In this document: positions 20,423-30,396 of the stretch, piece by piece
Position numbering within the stretch: position 1 is the stretch's first letter
Layout of the letters: each line of letters starts with the position of its first letter
From: Ferrovum sp.
GTDB lineage: Bacteria; Pseudomonadota; Gammaproteobacteria; Burkholderiales; Ferrovaceae
Length of the DNA: 64,000 nucleotides
Direction of reading: 5' to 3'
Assembly (NCBI GenBank): GCA_010435995.1
Contig: JAAGNR010000066.1
Coordinates: forward strand, 1 to 64,000
Program-made: the position numbers and the translations under genes
Notes under the pieces: generated by a model
The model's database searches: none
Seen by the model: the letters and a program-made list of their open reading frames with translations, nothing else
Told to the model about the DNA's origin: nothing

Positions 20423-23400
20423 ATGCCCACTCCGCTTTCTTCTGGTCTGATTTTCCTCCATGGAAACCGTTTGGAACTGCTCAGAGATGCACTCTTCACA
20501 TGGATAGAACAGCATCCTCTCGACCCCCTCGAGGAAGAAGTGATACTGGTCAACAGTAATGGAACCGCCGAATGGGTCAAAACTGCCTTGGCGGAATCCC
20601 TGGGAATTTGTGCTGCGACCCGGGTAGAACTGCCTGCACGCTTTCTTTGGCGGGTGTATCGCCAAATTCTTGGAAACCACGCCATCCCCACCAGTTCACC
20701 ACTCACTCAAGACGTCATGATCTGGCGCTTGTTGCGGCTCTGGTCAAACGCCCCCGAGGAGAGATCCCCCGCCTTCCTGCACGGAACCGACTTACAGAAA
20801 CGCCATCAGTTGGCTCAAAGAATCGCCGACTTATTCGACCAATATCAACTCTATCGTCATGATTGGCTCGACGCCTGGACCCTAGGACAGGATACTTGGC
20901 TACTGCCCAACGGTACTGTACGGCCCCTGCCCCCTGATCAATGCTGGCAAAGTCAATGCTGGCGCGATCTCGTCCATGATCTGGAAGAGTCGGAAAGAAC
21001 ATTGATCGCCCCAGCCATTCATCACCGCGCTTTGAGGGCGTTACAACAATCGCGCCAAACGACCAAGACCTTACCACGACGAATCGTAGTCTTTGGCGTT
21101 TCGACTTTGCCTGGGGTCATTCTGGAACTATTAGTCGCTCTCGCCCCCCATTGCCAGGTGCTTATTGCCCTCTTGAACCCTTGCCGCTATCACTGGGCTG
21201 ATACCCTTGATGGCCGAGAGTTGCTGCAAAACTTGCGCCATCATCAACCCCAGAAAAACCTGGTGGATCCGCGCAATCTCCCCCTTGAATTCATGCATGC
21301 CCATGCCCACCCGCTGTTGTCCGCTTGGGGACGGCAGGGACGAGACTTCATGCGCCAACTCGATCTTCTTGAGGAACGCACCCCCATCTCCGCCAACTGG
21401 TCACGCATCGAACTGTTCGACGAAGGCCCCTGCAACACCCTGCTTGAACAAGTTCAAACCGCGATCCGTGATCTCTTGCCCCTTGCCGATCACCCCAAGA
21501 GAGAAGTTCTGCACGATGATTCATCCATCGTATTTCATCAAGCTCATACCCCCCTACGGGAAGTGGAAGTTCTGCACGACCAGCTTTTGAACCTACTGGC
21601 CCAGGGCAGCATTCGCCCACGGGATATCGTCGTCATGGTCCCCGATCCTGAAGGGTATACCCCACTCATACAAGCAGTTTTCAACCAGTATTCGGTGCAT
21701 GATGCGCGCCATATCCCCTTTGAGATCAGCCAATCCCGCAACCACATCAGCCGTCCTTTGGTCTGGGCTCTGGAATGGCTGCTCAACTTGCCGAACCAAA
21801 GAATCACCCTGAGCGACCTCGGAGCGCTGCTGAATGTCCCCGCCATCGCCCAGCGCCTAAAGTTGGACAAAAATGGCAGCACTCAGTTGTTGCACTGGAT
21901 GAAAGACAGTGGCATTCGCTGGGGCCTGGACACACAGCACCGTCACTCTCTGAATCTGGGCGCCTGTGGTGCGCAGAATACCGCGTATTTTGGACTGGAA
22001 CGGATGATTCTGGGCTTTGCCCAAGGAGCCGGTGCAAGTTTTTCGGGAATTGAACCCTACACTGAAATCGGCGGACTGGAAGCAACGCTGGTGGGAAGTT
22101 TGGCCACCCTGATGGATCAATTGAACTTCTGGCGCGACCAATGCCAGAGTGATGCCACTCCCCTGGTATGGGCGGAACGAGCACGAACCTTGCTACAACA
22201 ATGGTTTTCAGCCGTCGATGAACGGGAACGCGTCACGATCGAAGCATTTGAACACGCTCTGGACGATTGGCTGGAGTCTTGTATGCAAGGCAGGTTTGAC
22301 CTGCCCATACCGTTGTCGATGCTGCGGCATTCATGGCTCCAGAATCTCGAGGAACCCCAGATCGGGGGAAGATTTCTCACAGGCGGAGTGACCTTTACCA
22401 GCATCATGCCGCTGCGCGCTTTGCCTTTCGAGATCATCTGTTTGCTGGGAATGAACCACGGCGATTACCCTCGTACGCCGCTTCGCGATGATTGGAATCT
22501 GCTGGAGCAAGCGGGACAATACCGTCCCGGAGATCGCTCTCGCAGAAACGATGATCGTTACCTTATGCTCGAAATCCTTCTTTCCGCGCGACGGATGTTA
22601 TCCATCAGTTGGTGCGGACAGCATCCTCGTGACAACAGTGAATTGCCCCCCTCCGTACTGGTATCTCAACTGCGCGACTACTTGGCCAATGGCTGGCGCG
22701 GTCCTGAGGGAGAGAACGGGGCTACCATGGTAGCGTGCCGTACCTTCCTGCATCCCCTGCAACCATTTAGTCGGCGCTATTTTGAGGACGGCGGACACCA
22801 TACTACCTGGGCCCGGGAATGGCAGGCTGCGCACCGAGCCAGGTCCGACTTTCCCGCACCACGGGTCCCTGATGCCGCGCTTCCTACGCTCTCTCTCGAG
22901 AATCTTCATACATTCCTAAAAAATCCGGTCAAGACTTTTTTTCGGTCTCGACTGGCAGTAAGCTTTGATGACGACTCGCCACTGATCGACGAGGAACCCT
23001 TTCAACTGGATGCATTAACACTCCATGGACTGATTCAGCAATTGGTTGCGGAACCGCGCCCCGCGTTATCAGCCATCGAAGCTACCCTCCATCAGCGACT
23101 GCAGCGACTGCGCGGCACGGGACAATTGCCCATCGGACCGGCGGGTGAAGTGGCGCTCACAGAACTCTACGCCATCGCTCGACCAATGCTCTCCTGTTGG
23201 GCCCAAGAAATCGCCCATTATCCACACCCCCTCGAAACCCAAGCACTGAGCCTTGAGTTTTCCGGGATCACGCTCCGCGACTGGGTAACGGATCTGCGCA
23301 CGGCCGATGAGAACCCCGTATGGCTCCGCCTCACGGCCTCACGCATACTCAATAATGTTTCACGCAAAGGGATAACCCCGGATAAATTACTGGATTCCTG

Positions 23401-23809
23401 GCTCTGGTTGCTGGCGACCAGCGCCCAAAACATTCCCGCGACCATTGTCCTGGTAGCCCAGGATGGGATGATCACACTGCGCCCCCCCGCCTCCGACCGA
23501 GCGCGTGACACGCTGGATAAAATCTGCCAGATATGGCGTGAAGGTATGATCCAACCTCTACCGGTGGCCCTGAAAACAGGATTGTCCTGGGCAACTGACC
23601 AGAGCCCAGAACAGGCCACCAAAATTTATGAAGGAAGCGAATATCGGCCATACGGCGAAAGAAACGAGCCCTGTCTCGCGAGGCTGTATCCCGACTTCGC
23701 TTCCCTGAGTGGCAGCGGTCGCTTTGCCGCTCTGGCCATGACTTTATACGGCCCCCTCGTGGAGTGGGCACAATACCAGGAGAGCCGTCCCCATGACCCA
23801 ATGGCTTGA
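20423..23809 (+). CDS. recC: RecBCD exonuclease V subunit RecC
   Basis: The product is 1128 residues. It is the subunit that recognises Chi and splits the strands in the RecBCD helicase-nuclease. The N-terminus (GLIFLHGNRLELLRDALFTWIEQ ... EEVILVNSNGTAEWVKTALAESLGICA) aligns with E. coli RecC (VYHSNRLDVLEALMEF ... EMILVQSTGMAQWLQ). Other typical segments are FHQAHTPLREVEVLHDQLLNLL and FTSIMPLRALPFEIICLLGMNHGDYPR. The ORF is open from 20225; I chose ATG 20423 because family similarity begins there, but no clear Shine-Dalgarno precedes it, and ATG 20357 is an alternative. It overlaps recB by 17 nt. Confidence 0.93.
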   Translation: MPTPLSSGLIFLHGNRLELLRDALFTWIEQHPLDPLEEEVILVNSNGTAEWVKTALAESLGICAATRVELPARFLWRVYRQILGNHAIPTSSPLTQDVMIWRLLRLWSNAPEERSPAFLHGTDLQKRHQLAQRIADLFDQYQLYRHDWLDAWTLGQDTWLLPNGTVRPLPPDQCWQSQCWRDLVHDLEESERTLIAPAIHHRALRALQQSRQTTKTLPRRIVVFGVSTLPGVILELLVALAPHCQVLIALLNPCRYHWADTLDGRELLQNLRHHQPQKNLVDPRNLPLEFMHAHAHPLLSAWGRQGRDFMRQLDLLEERTPISANWSRIELFDEGPCNTLLEQVQTAIRDLLPLADHPKREVLHDDSSIVFHQAHTPLREVEVLHDQLLNLLAQGSIRPRDIVVMVPDPEGYTPLIQAVFNQYSVHDARHIPFEISQSRNHISRPLVWALEWLLNLPNQRITLSDLGALLNVPAIAQRLKLDKNGSTQLLHWMKDSGIRWGLDTQHRHSLNLGACGAQNTAYFGLERMILGFAQGAGASFSGIEPYTEIGGLEATLVGSLATLMDQLNFWRDQCQSDATPLVWAERARTLLQQWFSAVDERERVTIEAFEHALDDWLESCMQGRFDLPIPLSMLRHSWLQNLEEPQIGGRFLTGGVTFTSIMPLRALPFEIICLLGMNHGDYPRTPLRDDWNLLEQAGQYRPGDRSRRNDDRYLMLEILLSARRMLSISWCGQHPRDNSELPPSVLVSQLRDYLANGWRGPEGENGATMVACRTFLHPLQPFSRRYFEDGGHHTTWAREWQAAHRARSDFPAPRVPDAALPTLSLENLHTFLKNPVKTFFRSRLAVSFDDDSPLIDEEPFQLDALTLHGLIQQLVAEPRPALSAIEATLHQRLQRLRGTGQLPIGPAGEVALTELYAIARPMLSCWAQEIAHYPHPLETQALSLEFSGITLRDWVTDLRTADENPVWLRLTASRILNNVSRKGITPDKLLDSWLWLLATSAQNIPATIVLVAQDGMITLRPPASDRARDTLDKICQIWREGMIQPLPVALKTGLSWATDQSPEQATKIYEGSEYRPYGERNEPCLARLYPDFASLSGSGRFAALAMTLYGPLVEWAQYQESRPHDPMA

Positions 23810-26800
23810 CCCCTTGCGTCAACCCCTGTGGGGCAGTCGCCTGATCGAAGCCAGCGCCGGCACAGGCAAAACCTGGACCATTGCAGCCCTGTACCTGCGC
23901 TTCGTGCTTGGGCATGGCGCAGCGGACACGTCCTCATTACCCCCCCTAGAGCCCGATCAAATTCTGGTAATGACCTTTACCCGCGCCGCTACCCAAGAGT
24001 TGACCAGTCGCATCCGCAACCGTCTGGCCCAGGCAGCCTCCTGCTTTTATGGCGACGATATACCGGCAGCGGAAGATGTTTTTTTACGGGCATTATTGGC
24101 TGACTATCCCGCCGAAAATTCACGCCTCCACGCCGCCTGGAGATTGGCACAGGCAGCCCAGACCATGGATAGCGCCGCCATTTTTACCATCGACGCCTGG
24201 TGCCAACGAATGTTGCGCGACCATGTTCTGGAACCGGGAGCCCTCCCAGAAGGCGCTCTCAATTATTCCAGTCAACTCTTCGAAGCTGAGGCTATCCGCG
24301 ATATATGGCGCCAGCAGATCTATCCGCTGGTGGGTAAGCCACACAATGAGATACTCAGGGTCTGGAAGGATTTTGAAAATTTCGCCCACGCCATGAAAGA
24401 TGGTTTGAAATCCTCTCCTGCGTCCCATGAGTCTGAGGGTGGGGACACCACTCCGCTGGGACTCCTTTGGACGCAAAAATGCGCCGAGAGGAAAAATGAC
24501 ATCGATGCCTTGGCTGCTGTATGGCTCCCTCGCCTTGAAGAGATTCGCCTCTGGTTTACCGCCCTCGACACCCCAGAGTCTTTTCCTTTCAAGAAAAATC
24601 TGCTCACCCCCGACAAAGTCCACGCTTGGATAGAGACATTGACCCACTGGTTTCAAGGCTCTCCAGCCCTTATCCCCCCTCTGTCGGAAGCCACGTGGAA
24701 CCGATTCACCTTATCCGGATTGCAAGATGCCTTACGCAAGGGGCAGACAGTCATCTTTCCAGACAGTTTTCAAACCCTGCAAAATCTGCGATCCTGCCTC
24801 GAAAATCTCCCCAATCCAGCCATCCCCCTGACTCAGGCGGCGCAGAAGTGGGTGCAATGGCGTCTGCAACAACTCAAGGATGCCGCTCACCTATATGATT
24901 TTATTGACTTGCAGAAACAATTGGAAAAGGCACTCCAAAGTGGCGAGGGGGAGCATTTGCAGGAAGTCATTCGGAGCCGTTATCCCGTGGCTCTGATCGA
25001 TGAATTTCAAGACACCTCTGCCCTCCAATTGCGGCTTTTTGATCTGATCTATCACATCGGTCCCGCTCATCAGGACCGCGCCATATTTTTGATCGGTGAC
25101 CCCAAACAGTCCATTTATGGATTTCGCGGCGCAGACATTTACAGTTATATTCAAGTACGTGCGCGTACAGCAGGACAACATGACGCTCTGGGAATCAATT
25201 ACCGTTCGACCACCTCTGTGGTTAGCGCCATCAACGCACTGTTTGGTCCCGCCGAACTGCGTGACGGAAGGGGAGCGTTTTACCTGCGACCAGATCCTTT
25301 GGCGTCAACCCCAGTTCCATTCATCGCCGTTCAGGCCAAGGGACGATCAGATACCCTGATCAGTGCAGGGCAGACTGTTCCTGCACTCACCTTGGCTTAT
25401 ACTCCGACCTTGGACAATAAAGCCGAGTTGATTCATTGCGTTAGTGCGGCATGTGCAGAACAGTTGGTGCACTGGCTAAATGCCTGCCAGAGCGGATTTT
25501 ACACGCTCACCGGAGAATATACCCCCCTGCGCCCCCGTGACATGGTCATCCTGGTTCATGATCGTCACGAGGCGGGGGCCATACGTCAGGCCTTGAGTCA
25601 ACGGGGCGTCAGGTCCGTTTATCTGTCCGACAAGGAGTCGGTATTTGCCAGCCCGGAAGCCAAGGATCTCCTGCGTTGGCTACAAGCAGCTGCGTACCCC
25701 CATAATGGCCGACTGGTGCGGGCTGCCATGGCCACCTCCATGATGGCGCAGAGTTTGGACGAAATGCTGGCACTGGCACATGATGACCTCACTTTTGAAA
25801 ATCTCATGGAACTGTGGCTGGGTTTGCATCACCGCTGGCACCGCCATGGGATTCTCCCCATGATCCATCAAGCTCTGCACCGTCTGGAGTTGCCGAGCCG
25901 CTGGCTGACTCAGGAACAGGGGGAACGCCGCCTGACCAATGTCTTGCATCTCGCAGAACTTCTACAACACGCCAGCACTCATCTGGAAGGCCAGGCTGCC
26001 CTGATCCATTGGTTAACCCAAGCCATGGCAGAAAATTCGGACGACGAGGGTCAAATCCTACGTCTGGAAAGCGAAGATGATTTGGTCAAAGTGGTCACCA
26101 TTCACAAGGCAAAAGGGTTGGAGTACCCCGTTGTATTTCTACCCTTCGGAACGATGGTTCGTGACACACCCGGTCCGGTCCCCGAGGATCCGTCGCAACA
26201 TCCGAATCCCGCCCGATTACAGGAAGATTTGCGTTTGCTGTATGTCGCCTTGACGCGCGCCCAGCACGCCCTGTGGGTGGGCCTGTCTCCCCTCAAAAAC
26301 AAAAAAAACGAACCCGACCTATTGTGGAAAAGCGCTATGGGTTACCTGCTGGGCGCCACCCCAGAATTGGGCGGCGAGTCCCTTCCCCGATTGTTGCAAC
26401 AACAGTTCCCCGGCATTCAGACCTCATCCTTGACTGAAATATGCCTGGTCCCACTGAACACCTCCTTGCCCACGACTCCTTTGCCCCCCGTCACTCCCCC
26501 TTCCCCCTTGAAGACACTCCCTGACTATACGGCATCCTTTGAGCGCGACTGGACCATCAGCAGCTTTTCTGCGTTGGTACGGGATATCCCCCGACAGAAC
26601 ACATCCCGTGACGAAGCGTTTTTCCCCTCCTTTACCCCGGAACCGACGTTACAAAGCGCCGCGCGACACCTGTTTCCCCGGGGATCCTATGCCGGAAAAT
26701 TTCTTCATGATCAGTTGCACTGGCTGGCCGAGCAGGGATTCGCACTGCGCACGAACCCCCTCTTGCCCGCCCGCTTGCAGCAACGCTGTGAACGACAAGG

Positions 26801-27392
26801 ATGGGGACAGTGGGCCACTGTAGTAGAAACCTGGCTGAAAGAAATTGTCACAACATCCCTGCCACCTCTGGGAGCCAGTTTGGAACAACTGACCCAGTTT
26901 CTCCCGGAAATGGAATTCTGGTTTCCGGTTCATGCCGTGGATTGCACCGCACTGGATCGCCTCTGCCAAACCTGGATACTCCCCAGTCTACCCCGTCCAC
27001 CGTTGACCCCGCGCACCTTGAAAGGGCTGATTATGGGATTTGCAGATCTGGTATTTGAATGGCAGGGGAAGTTATGGGTACTAGACTACAAATCCAATTA
27101 TCTTGGAAAGGTCGATGAAGATTACTCCCAAGAGGCCTTGGAAAAAACTCTGGTTGCTCACCGCTACGAGCTTCAAGGTGCACTTTATCTCACAGCCCTC
27201 TCCCGACTGGCCGCCCGGCGCCACTCGCCTCCCCTCCCTCTGGGAGGAAGTATCCACCTCTTTCTGCGTGGCATTCAAAGTTCTACGGGAGGCTGTATCG
27301 TCCTACCCGCTGAACCGACATGGTTGGTTCAAATGGAAGCGGCTCTGGGCCTCGCCCCCATGGATTCGCTGTGGTCGGAGGACCGGCCATGA
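23793..27392 (+). CDS. recB: RecBCD exonuclease V subunit RecB
   Basis: The product is 1199 residues and is the 3'-5' helicase and nuclease subunit. Walker A ASAGTGKTWTIAALYLR is near residues 18-34. Superfamily-1 motifs follow: VMTFTRAATQELTSRIR, FTIDAWCQRML, ALIDEFQDTSALQLRLFDLI, LIGDPKQSIYGFRGADI, VTIHKAKGLEYPVVFLPF and LLYVALTRAQHALWVG. The C-terminal nuclease site GFADLVFEWQGKLWVLDYKSNYLG carries the expected Asp-Asp-Lys. All motifs look intact. It overlaps recC upstream and recD downstream (ATGA), so the three subunits are made from one coupled message. A ptrA gene, present between recC and recB in E. coli, is absent. Confidence 0.96.
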   Translation: MTQWLDPLRQPLWGSRLIEASAGTGKTWTIAALYLRFVLGHGAADTSSLPPLEPDQILVMTFTRAATQELTSRIRNRLAQAASCFYGDDIPAAEDVFLRALLADYPAENSRLHAAWRLAQAAQTMDSAAIFTIDAWCQRMLRDHVLEPGALPEGALNYSSQLFEAEAIRDIWRQQIYPLVGKPHNEILRVWKDFENFAHAMKDGLKSSPASHESEGGDTTPLGLLWTQKCAERKNDIDALAAVWLPRLEEIRLWFTALDTPESFPFKKNLLTPDKVHAWIETLTHWFQGSPALIPPLSEATWNRFTLSGLQDALRKGQTVIFPDSFQTLQNLRSCLENLPNPAIPLTQAAQKWVQWRLQQLKDAAHLYDFIDLQKQLEKALQSGEGEHLQEVIRSRYPVALIDEFQDTSALQLRLFDLIYHIGPAHQDRAIFLIGDPKQSIYGFRGADIYSYIQVRARTAGQHDALGINYRSTTSVVSAINALFGPAELRDGRGAFYLRPDPLASTPVPFIAVQAKGRSDTLISAGQTVPALTLAYTPTLDNKAELIHCVSAACAEQLVHWLNACQSGFYTLTGEYTPLRPRDMVILVHDRHEAGAIRQALSQRGVRSVYLSDKESVFASPEAKDLLRWLQAAAYPHNGRLVRAAMATSMMAQSLDEMLALAHDDLTFENLMELWLGLHHRWHRHGILPMIHQALHRLELPSRWLTQEQGERRLTNVLHLAELLQHASTHLEGQAALIHWLTQAMAENSDDEGQILRLESEDDLVKVVTIHKAKGLEYPVVFLPFGTMVRDTPGPVPEDPSQHPNPARLQEDLRLLYVALTRAQHALWVGLSPLKNKKNEPDLLWKSAMGYLLGATPELGGESLPRLLQQQFPGIQTSSLTEICLVPLNTSLPTTPLPPVTPPSPLKTLPDYTASFERDWTISSFSALVRDIPRQNTSRDEAFFPSFTPEPTLQSAARHLFPRGSYAGKFLHDQLHWLAEQGFALRTNPLLPARLQQRCERQGWGQWATVVETWLKEIVTTSLPPLGASLEQLTQFLPEMEFWFPVHAVDCTALDRLCQTWILPSLPRPPLTPRTLKGLIMGFADLVFEWQGKLWVLDYKSNYLGKVDEDYSQEALEKTLVAHRYELQGALYLTALSRLAARRHSPPLPLGGSIHLFLRGIQSSTGGCIVLPAEPTWLVQMEAALGLAPMDSLWSEDRP

Positions 27393-29305
27393 CCCCCCAA
27401 CACCTCCTCGAGATACTCCACTATTGGTCAGAAACGGGCTTGATTCGGGCTTTGGACTATGCCCTCGCCCGCTGGATTTATACCCATGATCCCAAGGCTG
27501 ATTGGCGCGTACTATTGGCTGCAGCCCTGCTCTCTCATCTCGAAAGTCTGGGGCATACCTGTCTTGAGGTGAACCAGATCGCCTTCAATGACCCTACCGA
27601 ATCCCTTCAGGCATCGACGACGCCGGTGTCGCCGCCGCCCCCCCATCTCGTCCCTATCTGGCTCAACGCACTGAAACACTGTGTTCTGGTGGGTACCCCA
27701 TCGACCCTTACGCCCCCTCTGGTACTTCAGGGTTCCCGATTATATCTGCGACGCTACTGGCACTTTGAAACAATGGTGGCCCAAGAACTCCGGCTGCGCA
27801 CTGAATCCACCGCCCCCATGACGCCAGACGCTGATCTCGCCCACCACTGGATAAACCAGCTCTTCCCGGCTACGGTACGTTCACCCGTCACGCCTGATTG
27901 GCAGAAAGTGGCCTGCGTCCTGGCCCTGAAAGGTCGCTTTACGGTCATCACCGGAGGTCCGGGCACGGGTAAAACCCATACGGCGGCTCGGCTACTGACC
28001 TTGCTGCTCGCGCTCACCCCCCATGCCAGGACGATGCGCATTGCTCTGGCGGCACCCACGGGGAAAGCAGCAGCACGCCTCAATCAGGCCATTTTCTCGG
28101 CCTTACACGAACTCACCCCGCGCCTTGAAAAGGTACTGGATTTGTCTCCGTTGATCGCGCACCTGAGTCCTGCGTGCACCCTCCACTCCCTGCTGGGTGC
28201 CCGCTTCGGCACGCGTCAATGGCGCCACCATGGCGCCAACCCTGTGGCTTTGGACCTGCTGATTGTCGATGAAGCTTCCATGATCCATCTCGAGATGATG
28301 GCCACGCTACTTCAGGCAATTCCACCCCACTGCCGCCTCATTTTGATGGGGGACAAGGATCAGTTGTCCAGTGTGGAAGCCGGGGCCGTTCTGGGAGATT
28401 TATGTGAACTCGCCGAACAGGGAAACTACCGACCAGAGACCTTGTCCGCCATCCAGCACCTCTCCGGAGTTGAATTACCCCCCGAGTTCATGAATCCGCA
28501 AGGATCGAACTTATCCCAGCATCTGGTGATGCTGCGCCACTCCCACCGTTTTGGCAGTGCCATCGGACAATTGGCCTGCGCAGTCAATGCTGGAGATGAA
28601 GCTACAGTCCTCAACTGTTTGCACCAGGGAGAATCCACTGGGGTACGCTGGATTCCCCGAGGAGAACCTTCCCTCTTCGCGCACCTCGCCCTGGACTCAA
28701 AGCAGACCAATTATTTCGCTTTTTTTCAATGTATTCAATCTCGCCCGAAGGAACCAGACCAGCAGGAAAGCTGGATCCGGAAGGTCATTACGACCTTTGA
28801 CCGATTCCGTTTTCTCTGCGCGGTTCACGATGGCCCTTGGGGAGTGAATACCCTGAATCAAATGGTGGAACAACAGTTGACCGCATTCGAATGGATCAAA
28901 TCTCAGGGAGAATGGTATGAAGGTCGGCCCGTCCTAGTGACCCAAAACGATCATGAATTGGGAATTTTCAACGGAGATATCGGCATCACCCTGCGTGTGG
29001 TACCAGAGAAGTCTCCCTTACGCGTGTTCTTCGTCACTAACGAGGGCATCCGTTCCGTCAGCATCAGTCGCCTGAACCAAGTCGCCACGGCTTTTGCCAT
29101 GACCGTGCATAAGTCTCAAGGTTCAGAGTTTGAGCATACCTGTCTTATCCTGCCTGGAAATCACACGAACGTCACCCGCGAATTGATCTACACCGGAATC
29201 ACGCGGGCACGCGCCGCCCTGACGCTGATCACCGACTCCCCCCAAACTCTCACCCAGGGTATCGCCCGGCGCGTGCAACGCAGCAGTGGTTTGCTGGATC
29301 ATTAA
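27389..29305 (+). CDS. recD: RecBCD exonuclease V subunit RecD
   Basis: The product is 638 residues and is the 5'-3' helicase subunit. Walker A ITGGPGTGKTHTAARLL (about residue 188-204), APTGKAAARL, LIVDEASMIHLEMM (Walker B), LILMGDKDQLSSVEAGAVLGDL, and the C-terminal TAFAMTVHKSQGSEF and YTGITRARAAL form the complete SF1B set. The ORF start at 27320 is rejected in favour of ATG 27389, which gives an ATGA overlap with recB. Downstream lies fdxA in convergent orientation, with a 98-bp gap that shows no clear terminator. Confidence 0.96.
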   Translation: MTPQHLLEILHYWSETGLIRALDYALARWIYTHDPKADWRVLLAAALLSHLESLGHTCLEVNQIAFNDPTESLQASTTPVSPPPPHLVPIWLNALKHCVLVGTPSTLTPPLVLQGSRLYLRRYWHFETMVAQELRLRTESTAPMTPDADLAHHWINQLFPATVRSPVTPDWQKVACVLALKGRFTVITGGPGTGKTHTAARLLTLLLALTPHARTMRIALAAPTGKAAARLNQAIFSALHELTPRLEKVLDLSPLIAHLSPACTLHSLLGARFGTRQWRHHGANPVALDLLIVDEASMIHLEMMATLLQAIPPHCRLILMGDKDQLSSVEAGAVLGDLCELAEQGNYRPETLSAIQHLSGVELPPEFMNPQGSNLSQHLVMLRHSHRFGSAIGQLACAVNAGDEATVLNCLHQGESTGVRWIPRGEPSLFAHLALDSKQTNYFAFFQCIQSRPKEPDQQESWIRKVITTFDRFRFLCAVHDGPWGVNTLNQMVEQQLTAFEWIKSQGEWYEGRPVLVTQNDHELGIFNGDIGITLRVVPEKSPLRVFFVTNEGIRSVSISRLNQVATAFAMTVHKSQGSEFEHTCLILPGNHTNVTRELIYTGITRARAALTLITDSPQTLTQGIARRVQRSSGLLDH

Positions 29306-29403
29306 CCGAGCGATCACAATGACATCTACCGCTTATTGGCCTCGCACGGTATGGGTATCTCTGGCGCAGCCCGGATCATCAGAAAATACCTGATTAAACC
29401 CGC

Positions 29404-29730
29404 TCACCCGCGATCGAGCAAATGGGCCTTGGGCATGACTTCCTTCCATTCGTCAGCATCGGCAGGGGGGTCCTTGCGTTCGATGAGGGGTTTCCATAAT
29501 TTCGCCAATTCCGCATTGATGGCGATGAAGGCACGTTGATTTTCAGGAACGTCGTCTTCGGCAAAAATGGCTTCGGCCGGACATTCGGCAACGCAGAGCG
29601 TGCAATCGATACACTCATCCGGATCGATGACCAAAAAATTTGGACCCTCCCGAAAACAATCCACCGGACACACATCGACACAGTCCGTATACTTACAGCG
29701 GATACAGGATTCGGTCACCACATAGGTCAT
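29404..29730 (-). CDS. fdxA: 7Fe-type ferredoxin FdxA
   Basis: The product is 108 residues. The first cluster site is C9..C12..C17..C21-P ([20 protein letters not shown]), which with the spacing of this family binds a [3Fe-4S] and contributes to a [4Fe-4S] cluster; the second is [16 protein letters not shown]. The acidic C-terminal extension ending near [11 protein letters not shown] is typical of proteobacterial FdxA. It is an electron carrier in the cytoplasm. ATG 29730 has AGAGAGG upstream; the longer ORF start is not supported. It is divergent from trxA, with 191 bp between. Confidence 0.95.
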   Translation of the reverse strand: MTYVVTESCIRCKYTDCVDVCPVDCFREGPNFLVIDPDECIDCTLCVAECPAEAIFAEDDVPENQRAFIAINAELAKLWKPLIERKDPPADADEWKEVMPKAHLLDRG

Positions 29731-29812
29731 TTCACGCCTCTCTCTAATTGCCAAAACTGTCGTAGGAATTCTACCGTATCCCCGCCTTTGACGAAAGGGA
29801 TTCCGTGGCTTT

Positions 29813-29841
29813 TTGCGTTCTCGGGCATTTTGGTTTACGAT
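29813..29841 (+). promoter_or_regulatory. Promoter of trxA
   Basis: TTGCGT (29813-29818), a 17-bp spacer and TACGAT (29836-29841) make a reasonable sigma-70 promoter about 80 bp before the trxA ATG, in the fdxA/trxA divergent region. Confidence 0.45.
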
Positions 29842-29921
29842 GTATCCCCAATTCCGTTCTGAAACGGTCAACCCCCGTCCCCATTGATTTCTGCAACTCA
29901 AACCTAGTCGAGGACCTTCCC

Positions 29922-30245
29922 ATGAGTACTGTCCACCATGTCACCGATCGCTCTTTTGAACATGAGGTGCTGCAATCTCCCATTCCCGTGTTGCTCGACT
30001 TCTGGGCGGAGTGGTGTGGCCCGTGCAAACTGATTGGCCCTGTCCTGGAAGAAGCTGCAAGAGAGTATGACAACCGCATCAAAGTTGCCAAACTGAATGT
30101 GGATGACAACCCGGAAATAGCCAGAAAATATGGGGTGCGAGGCATTCCAACCCTGCTCCTATTCAAGAACGGCAGTGTCGAAGGCACCAAGGTTGGCGCA
30201 TTGTCAAAGTCCCAACTCAACGCCTTTATTGACAGTCACCTATAA
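29922..30245 (+). CDS. trxA: Thioredoxin 1
   Basis: The product is 107 residues, the usual length, with the redox-active WCGPCK at residues 31-36 and the cis-proline loop [12 protein letters not shown] near 73-84. It reduces cytoplasmic disulfides. ATG 29922 is preceded by GAGGA. It lies upstream of rho in the conserved trxA-rho-rpmE order. Confidence 0.97.
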   Translation: MSTVHHVTDRSFEHEVLQSPIPVLLDFWAEWCGPCKLIGPVLEEAAREYDNRIKVAKLNVDDNPEIARKYGVRGIPTLLLFKNGSVEGTKVGALSKSQLNAFIDSHL

Positions 30246-30396
30246 ACCAGTTACTCTGCGCCACTGTGAACGACACGGTGGCGCCGCCCCTCTCGTTCCA
30301 ATAGTTCTCCATCCCTCCACGCCAGCATACGCTGAAAATTCAGCCTCAACCTGCGTCCTTCCCATTAGAACTCATTCAAATCACCACTCCTAATCC
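30246..30396 (+). promoter_or_regulatory. rho leader: strong hairpin plus C-rich, G-poor tract
   Basis: An 11-bp hairpin (30258-30268 with 30274-30284, loop aacga, one U-G wobble) follows the trxA stop, with no T run after it. The next ~110 nt (about 30285-30394) are rich in C and poor in G and look single-stranded, the property expected of a rut site. Rho in E. coli represses its own gene through termination in such a leader. The combination here suggests the same, but it is inference. Confidence 0.5.
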
